Below are positions 22,898-25,606 of a DNA stretch of 25,606 nt, one piece after another; position 1 is the first letter of the stretch; each line of letters begins with the position of its first letter. The translations under genes were made by a program, and so were the position numbers. The notes below the pieces were generated by a model. The model was not told the DNA's origin and made no database searches. It saw only the letters and a list, made by a program, of their open reading frames with translations. Origin of the DNA: Chloroflexota bacterium (GTDB taxonomy: Bacteria > Chloroflexota > Limnocylindria > Limnocylindrales > CSP1-4); NCBI GenBank assembly GCA_021789355.1, contig JAJYJR010000017.1, positions 1 through 25,606 on the forward strand, read 5' to 3'.

Positions 22898-23601
22898 GCG
22901 CCGGCCGCCGTCGCGGCGTCGGCGGGCTCGAGCGGCCGATCGGAGACGACCCGACCGCCGGCGAGCCGGAGATATCGAGTCGCGATTCGCCGCGTCCGGG
23001 CCTCATCGTGGCTGGCGTAGAGGACGAGCCGGCCGCTCCGCCGCAGCTCGATGAGCACCGCGGCGGTCGCCTCGGCTGCCGCCGCGTCGAGTGAGGCGAA
23101 GGGCTCGTCGAAGAGGACCACGTCGGGATCGGCGACGAGGGCGCGCGCGAGGGCCACGCGGCGCCGGGCGCCCGCAGAGAGCTCGCCACAGGGCGTGGCG
23201 GAGACCTCGGCGACGCCCAGGCGTTGGAGAAGCTCCAGTCCGTCGGCCAGCGGCCGCCGAGCCAGACGGGCGGTGAGGGCGATGTTCTCGAGCGGGCTGA
23301 GCGCCGCGTAGAGGTGACCGGCGTGCCCGACATAGGCGATCCGAGGGGCTGGTGCGCCGGCCGCTCTGGTCCACACGACCTGCCCGGCGCTCGGCGCGCT
23401 CAGCCCGGCGATGATGCGCAGGAACGTGCTCTTGCCCGACGCGTTGGGCCCATGAAGTGCGATCAGCTCCCCGGAGCGGGCCGCAAGATCGGCCTGCCAG
23501 AGCGCCACCGTCTGTCCATAGACCTTGGTGAGCCCGACCGCTTGGAGTGCGATCGGGCTGCGCGGCGAGGGGGTGATCAGCGGTGCGAGCGGGACGGACA
23601 T
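22894..23601 (-). CDS. ccmA: CcmA, ATPase subunit of the heme-chaperone ABC transporter
   Basis: The 235-residue ABC ATPase has Walker A GPNASGKST (residues 51-59), the signature LSAGARRRVALARAL and Walker B VVLFDEPFASLD, followed by YASHDEARTRRIATR with the switch histidine. The alanine at the fourth position of Walker A (GPNAS) differs from the common GPNGS. The start is ATG 23601 (MSVPLAP); the frame is open further upstream but without family similarity. It heads the leftward ccm operon and diverges from the rhodanese gene. Confidence 0.95.
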   Translation of the reverse strand: MSVPLAPLITPSPRSPIALQAVGLTKVYGQTVALWQADLAARSGELIALHGPNASGKSTFLRIIAGLSAPSAGQVVWTRAAGAPAPRIAYVGHAGHLYAALSPLENIALTARLARRPLADGLELLQRLGVAEVSATPCGELSAGARRRVALARALVADPDVVLFDEPFASLDAAAAEATAAVLIELRRSGRLVLYASHDEARTRRIATRYLRLAGGRVVSDRPLEPADAATAAGA

Positions 23602-23604
23602 GAC

Positions 23605-23616
23605 GCAATCCATTGC
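23605..23616. promoter_or_regulatory. Short perfect palindrome in the ccmA/rhodanese divergent region
   Basis: GCAATCCATTGC is a dyad of five-base arms around CC. It sits just upstream of the ccmA start and at the start region of the rhodanese gene, where control sites of both units would be expected. It is short and may be chance. Confidence 0.25.
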
Positions 23617-24275
23617 ACGTGGGGACGACAGTATGGAGTCTACGACAGACGCGTCGGAGAAGCGCATCGGCCATCGACTTCCGTGCGTCACCTCACGGAC
23701 CGGATCCGCCGACGGCCATCGATGGGCATACCCCCGGATCAACCAGCCCCGTGGGCGTGGCGGTGCTGGTTCTGGCGGCGGCGGGCATCGTCGGGGTCAT
23801 CGCGCTGCGCGGTGGGGTGGGTGGGCCCGCGGTCACGGTGGTCGGCGGCTCCCAAGGGAACCAGCTCCATTCGTTCAACGCCGACCACCATGCCCCGTTC
23901 ATCTCTTTGGCCGACTACTACCCGCACTGGGCGAGTCACGACCCGAACTACGTGTTGGTGGATGTGCGGGAGGCCGGCGAGCGGGCCGCCGCGAAGATCC
24001 CCGACGACATCTGGGTTCCGCTCGCCGACATGCAGACGAGTGGCTGGCAATCCCTCCAAACGTTCAAGGACAAGTTGATCGTCCTCTATTGCGACTGTCC
24101 GTGGCAGGAGGGTGCGACCGCCTCATCCATCCTCGAGGCGTACGGATTCAGCGACGACCACATGCGGGTGCTCCACGAGGGCATCCCTGGCTGGCAACAG
24201 GCCGGTTATCCGATCGTGGCCGGCGGCAATGTGTGCATCGGTCAGAGCTGGCCGCAGGCGTGCGGCGGCGGCTGA
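23613..24275 (+). CDS. Membrane-anchored rhodanese-like sulfurtransferase
   Basis: A membrane helix (VGVAVLVLAAAGIVGVIALRGG) precedes a rhodanese domain: YVLVDVREAGERAAAKIPDD, VPLADMQTSGWQSLQTFKDK and the active-site loop VLYCDCPWQEGATAS, where C160 occupies the catalytic position, with a second cysteine two residues on. The end, ILEAYGFSDDHMRVLHEGIP and then GWQQAGYPI, is typical. A last CIGQSWPQACGG pair may be a disulfide. It would act outside the membrane on sulfur or thiol groups. The start is uncertain: TTG 23613, GTG 23619 or GTG 23751 just before the helix are all in frame. Its stop overlaps the next gene by 16 bases. Confidence 0.85.
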   Translation: MHVGTTVWSLRQTRRRSASAIDFRASPHGPDPPTAIDGHTPGSTSPVGVAVLVLAAAGIVGVIALRGGVGGPAVTVVGGSQGNQLHSFNADHHAPFISLADYYPHWASHDPNYVLVDVREAGERAAAKIPDDIWVPLADMQTSGWQSLQTFKDKLIVLYCDCPWQEGATASSILEAYGFSDDHMRVLHEGIPGWQQAGYPIVAGGNVCIGQSWPQACGGG

Positions 24276-24592
24276 TCGGGGCCGCCCTGCTCGCCCTGAT
24301 CGTCACCGCGGCAGGCGGCTGTGGGGCCTCGCCTCCGGTGCACGACCACGCCGTCACGATCACGGGCGCGGGCTACATCCCCTCGGTGCTGCACATCAAC
24401 GCCGGCGATACGGTGACCTGGATCAACGAGGATGCCGACAGGCTGCACACCGTGACCGCGCGAGATGACAGCTTCGGGTCCTGGTTCCTCGGCGATGGGC
24501 AGCGCTACACGGTGAGGTTCAACCGGCCAGGGACCTACCGCTATTTCTGCGATATCCACCCGAGCATGGTTGGCGAGGTCGACGTGACGTGA
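24260..24592 (+). CDS. Plastocyanin/amicyanin-like blue copper lipoprotein
   Basis: The 110-residue product has a lipoprotein signal (LIGAALLALIVTAAGGC) with the lipobox cysteine at residue 21. A short cupredoxin domain follows, with HDHAVTITGAGYIPSVLHIN and the copper ligands H63 (DRLHTVTA), C97, H100 and M103 (YFCDIHPSMVGEV). The Cys-x2-His-x2-Met spacing is amicyanin-like. It probably moves electrons or copper outside the cell membrane. GTG 24260 overlaps the rhodanese gene; its stop overlaps the SCO gene start by four bases (GTGA). A diacylglycerol anchor would need the Lgt reaction. Confidence 0.92.
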   Translation: MRRRLIGAALLALIVTAAGGCGASPPVHDHAVTITGAGYIPSVLHINAGDTVTWINEDADRLHTVTARDDSFGSWFLGDGQRYTVRFNRPGTYRYFCDIHPSMVGEVDVT

Positions 24593-25606
24593 GCTGGCAT
24601 CCCGAAACCCCACCATCGATCAGGCCCGCTGGGCGCGATGAGCGTTCCGCTTTGAGCTTCAGCCAGAAGGAGACCTCTGCAGCACGAGCGGAGCCAGGCA
24701 GTGGGCAAACCCGCCCGCGACGGCCGCCCCGGCGGATCCCCACGATCATCCTAGCGACGTTGACAGTCGGCCTGCTCGCGGGCTGTGGGGCCTCCGGCCC
24801 GAGCTCGGCGCCGGGTGGGGCCTCGGCGGTTCCGCCGGCGCCGTCGCTTTGCAGCGGCCCGTTCACCCGAGAGGTCCCAGCGGCGATGGCCGACTTGCCA
24901 CTGACCGATGACGCCGGACAGACGACCAGCCTGGGCGCCTACAAGGGCAAGTACGTGGTCCTGACTGACTTCCTGACCCTCTGTCAGGATGTCTGCCCGA
25001 TCACCTCCGCCAACTTCGCGCAGATGGTCGTGGCCGTGAAGGCCGCGGGTCTCGCCGACCGGGTGCAGTTCGTCGAGCTCACCGTCGACCCGGAGCGCGA
25101 CACCCCGACTCGCCTGCACGCCTATCGGGAACTCTTCCACGCCCCCGTCAACTGGTCGCTACTCACCGCCAGCCCGAACGTCGTCGCGCAGATCTGGAAG
25201 TACTTCGGTGCCTGGTATCAGAAGGCCAGCGAGACCGACCCACCCGGTATCGACTGGCTCACCGGCAAGCCCCTCACCTACGACGTCGACCACCAGGACG
25301 TACTGGTCTTCCTCGACGCCGACGGCCGCGAGCGGTTCGCCGTCGCCGGTCTGCCCAACACCGCCAGCGTGCTCCCGCCCACCCTGTACACGTTCCTCGA
25401 CGACCAGGGGCGCACCCACCTCCTTCACCCGGAGCCCGATGCCTGGACCATCCAGCAGGCCCTCTCGGTCCTCAGCTGGCTAGTAGATCGTTCCGGGCCA
25501 GTCCTTACACATCAGACCAGTCCAAGGTCGAACTTGTTCCAGCGGAACACGACGGGCGCGTCGTTGAACTCCGCAATGCCCGCCAGGATGCGGGCCTTGA
25601 GCTCGT
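24589..25606 (+). CDS. SCO1/SenC-like copper chaperone lipoprotein, 3' end runs off the window
   Basis: From GTG 24589 the frame is open to the window edge, which makes it easy to miss. Residue 66 is a lipobox cysteine (LATLTVGLLAGCGAS). The thioredoxin-like SCO domain has DFLTLCQDVCPITSANF with the CxxxCP copper cysteines C132 and C136, the segment FVELTVDPERDTPTRL, and the conserved histidine H235 in DVDHQDVLVFLDADG. SCO proteins load copper into the CuA site of cytochrome oxidase and may reduce its thiols. The 65 residues before the lipobox are long for a signal peptide, so the true start may lie further in. After about 25480 (LSVLSWL) the sequence no longer resembles SCO and reads into IS-like DNA, so the natural end seems replaced. 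Confidence 0.88.
   Translation, partial: MSWHPETPPSIRPAGRDERSALSFSQKETSAARAEPGSGQTRPRRPPRRIPTIILATLTVGLLAGCGASGPSSAPGGASAVPPAPSLCSGPFTREVPAAMADLPLTDDAGQTTSLGAYKGKYVVLTDFLTLCQDVCPITSANFAQMVVAVKAAGLADRVQFVELTVDPERDTPTRLHAYRELFHAPVNWSLLTASPNVVAQIWKYFGAWYQKASETDPPGIDWLTGKPLTYDVDHQDVLVFLDADGRERFAVAGLPNTASVLPPTLYTFLDDQGRTHLLHPEPDAWTIQQALSVLSWLVDRSGPVLTHQTSPRSNLFQRNTTGASLNSAMPARMRALSS
25512..25606 (-). CDS. C-terminal end of an IS630-type transposase (partial, at window edge)
   Basis: On the minus strand the last 31 codons read ELKARILAGIAEFNDAPVVF and then RWNKFDLGLV before TGA 25512-25514. A closing segment of the form ELKARI...FRW.KFDL is typical of the end of IS630-family transposases. Only this tail is inside the window, so the family call rests on about 30 residues. 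Confidence 0.55.
   Translation of the reverse strand, partial: ELKARILAGIAEFNDAPVVFRWNKFDLGLV

Noticed and set aside
1..25606. tRNA genes, rRNA genes, CRISPR arrays and phage genes
   Set aside because: I looked for direct repeats with regular spacers, CCA-type clover-leaf elements and phage-like modules on both strands and saw none that I could support.

Overview
This window looks like accessory or chromosomal DNA of a very GC-rich, probably Chloroflexota-like bacterium. That placement is an inference from the GC-saturated codon use, the b6-type cytochrome b, the Rieske protein with long CTHLGC and CPCHGS segments, and the style of the lgt and cupredoxin proteins. No rRNA or marker gene is present to confirm it. 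The unifying theme is metal and redox biology of the cell envelope: mercury, copper, thiols and cytochrome c maturation.

Left part (1-5000): a leftward mercury operon holds a small frameshifted membrane protein, a heavy-metal-binding HMA protein, MerA, and a second pyridine-nucleotide-disulfide oxidoreductase that is broken by two indels. Its MerR-type operator and promoter lie at about 3236-3267. The rightward MerR-family regulator gene lies at 4552-4980. The two halves of this formerly divergent pair are separated by an IS110-family element whose transposase is at 3489-4538.

Middle part (5000-13700): first come relics of a two-component system (5424-5958). Next is a SHOCT membrane protein followed by a rusticyanin-like cupredoxin. 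Facing them is a leftward lgt-copA pair in which copA is clearly a pseudogene (in-frame TAG, frameshift, two internal deletions). Then come a methyltransferase, an M56 (BlaR1-like) peptidase and its BlaI-family repressor. A small membrane protein and a frameshifted Rieske protein point the other way. Short inverted repeats of the form CTAC-N10-GTAG (exact at 10424, 12566 and 16575, near-matches at 11265 and 12473) sit only between genes or just upstream of starts. They look like a local BlaI regulon.

Right part (13900-25606), mostly leftward: ccmA-B-C-D-E-F-G-H/I-ccdA is a compact System I cytochrome c maturation operon. Its genes overlap by 1-8 bases and all appear intact. After one of the CTAC operators a second leftward unit follows: a TlpA/ResA thioredoxin, two tiny proteins, a decayed cytochrome b and an unrecognised extracytoplasmic protein. 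Divergent from ccmA are a membrane-anchored rhodanese, a plastocyanin/amicyanin-like lipoprotein and an SCO1/SenC-like lipoprotein, which together suggest copper delivery to an oxidase. The SCO frame runs off the window into what looks like the end of an IS630-type transposase gene on the other strand.

Intact genes (ccm cluster, merA, merR, blaI) alternate with broken ones (FAD oxidoreductase, copA, response regulator, Rieske, cytochrome b). Several of the breaks are single-base changes in homopolymer runs, so real decay and sequencing error cannot be told apart from sequence alone, except for copA, where large deletions make true decay likely.
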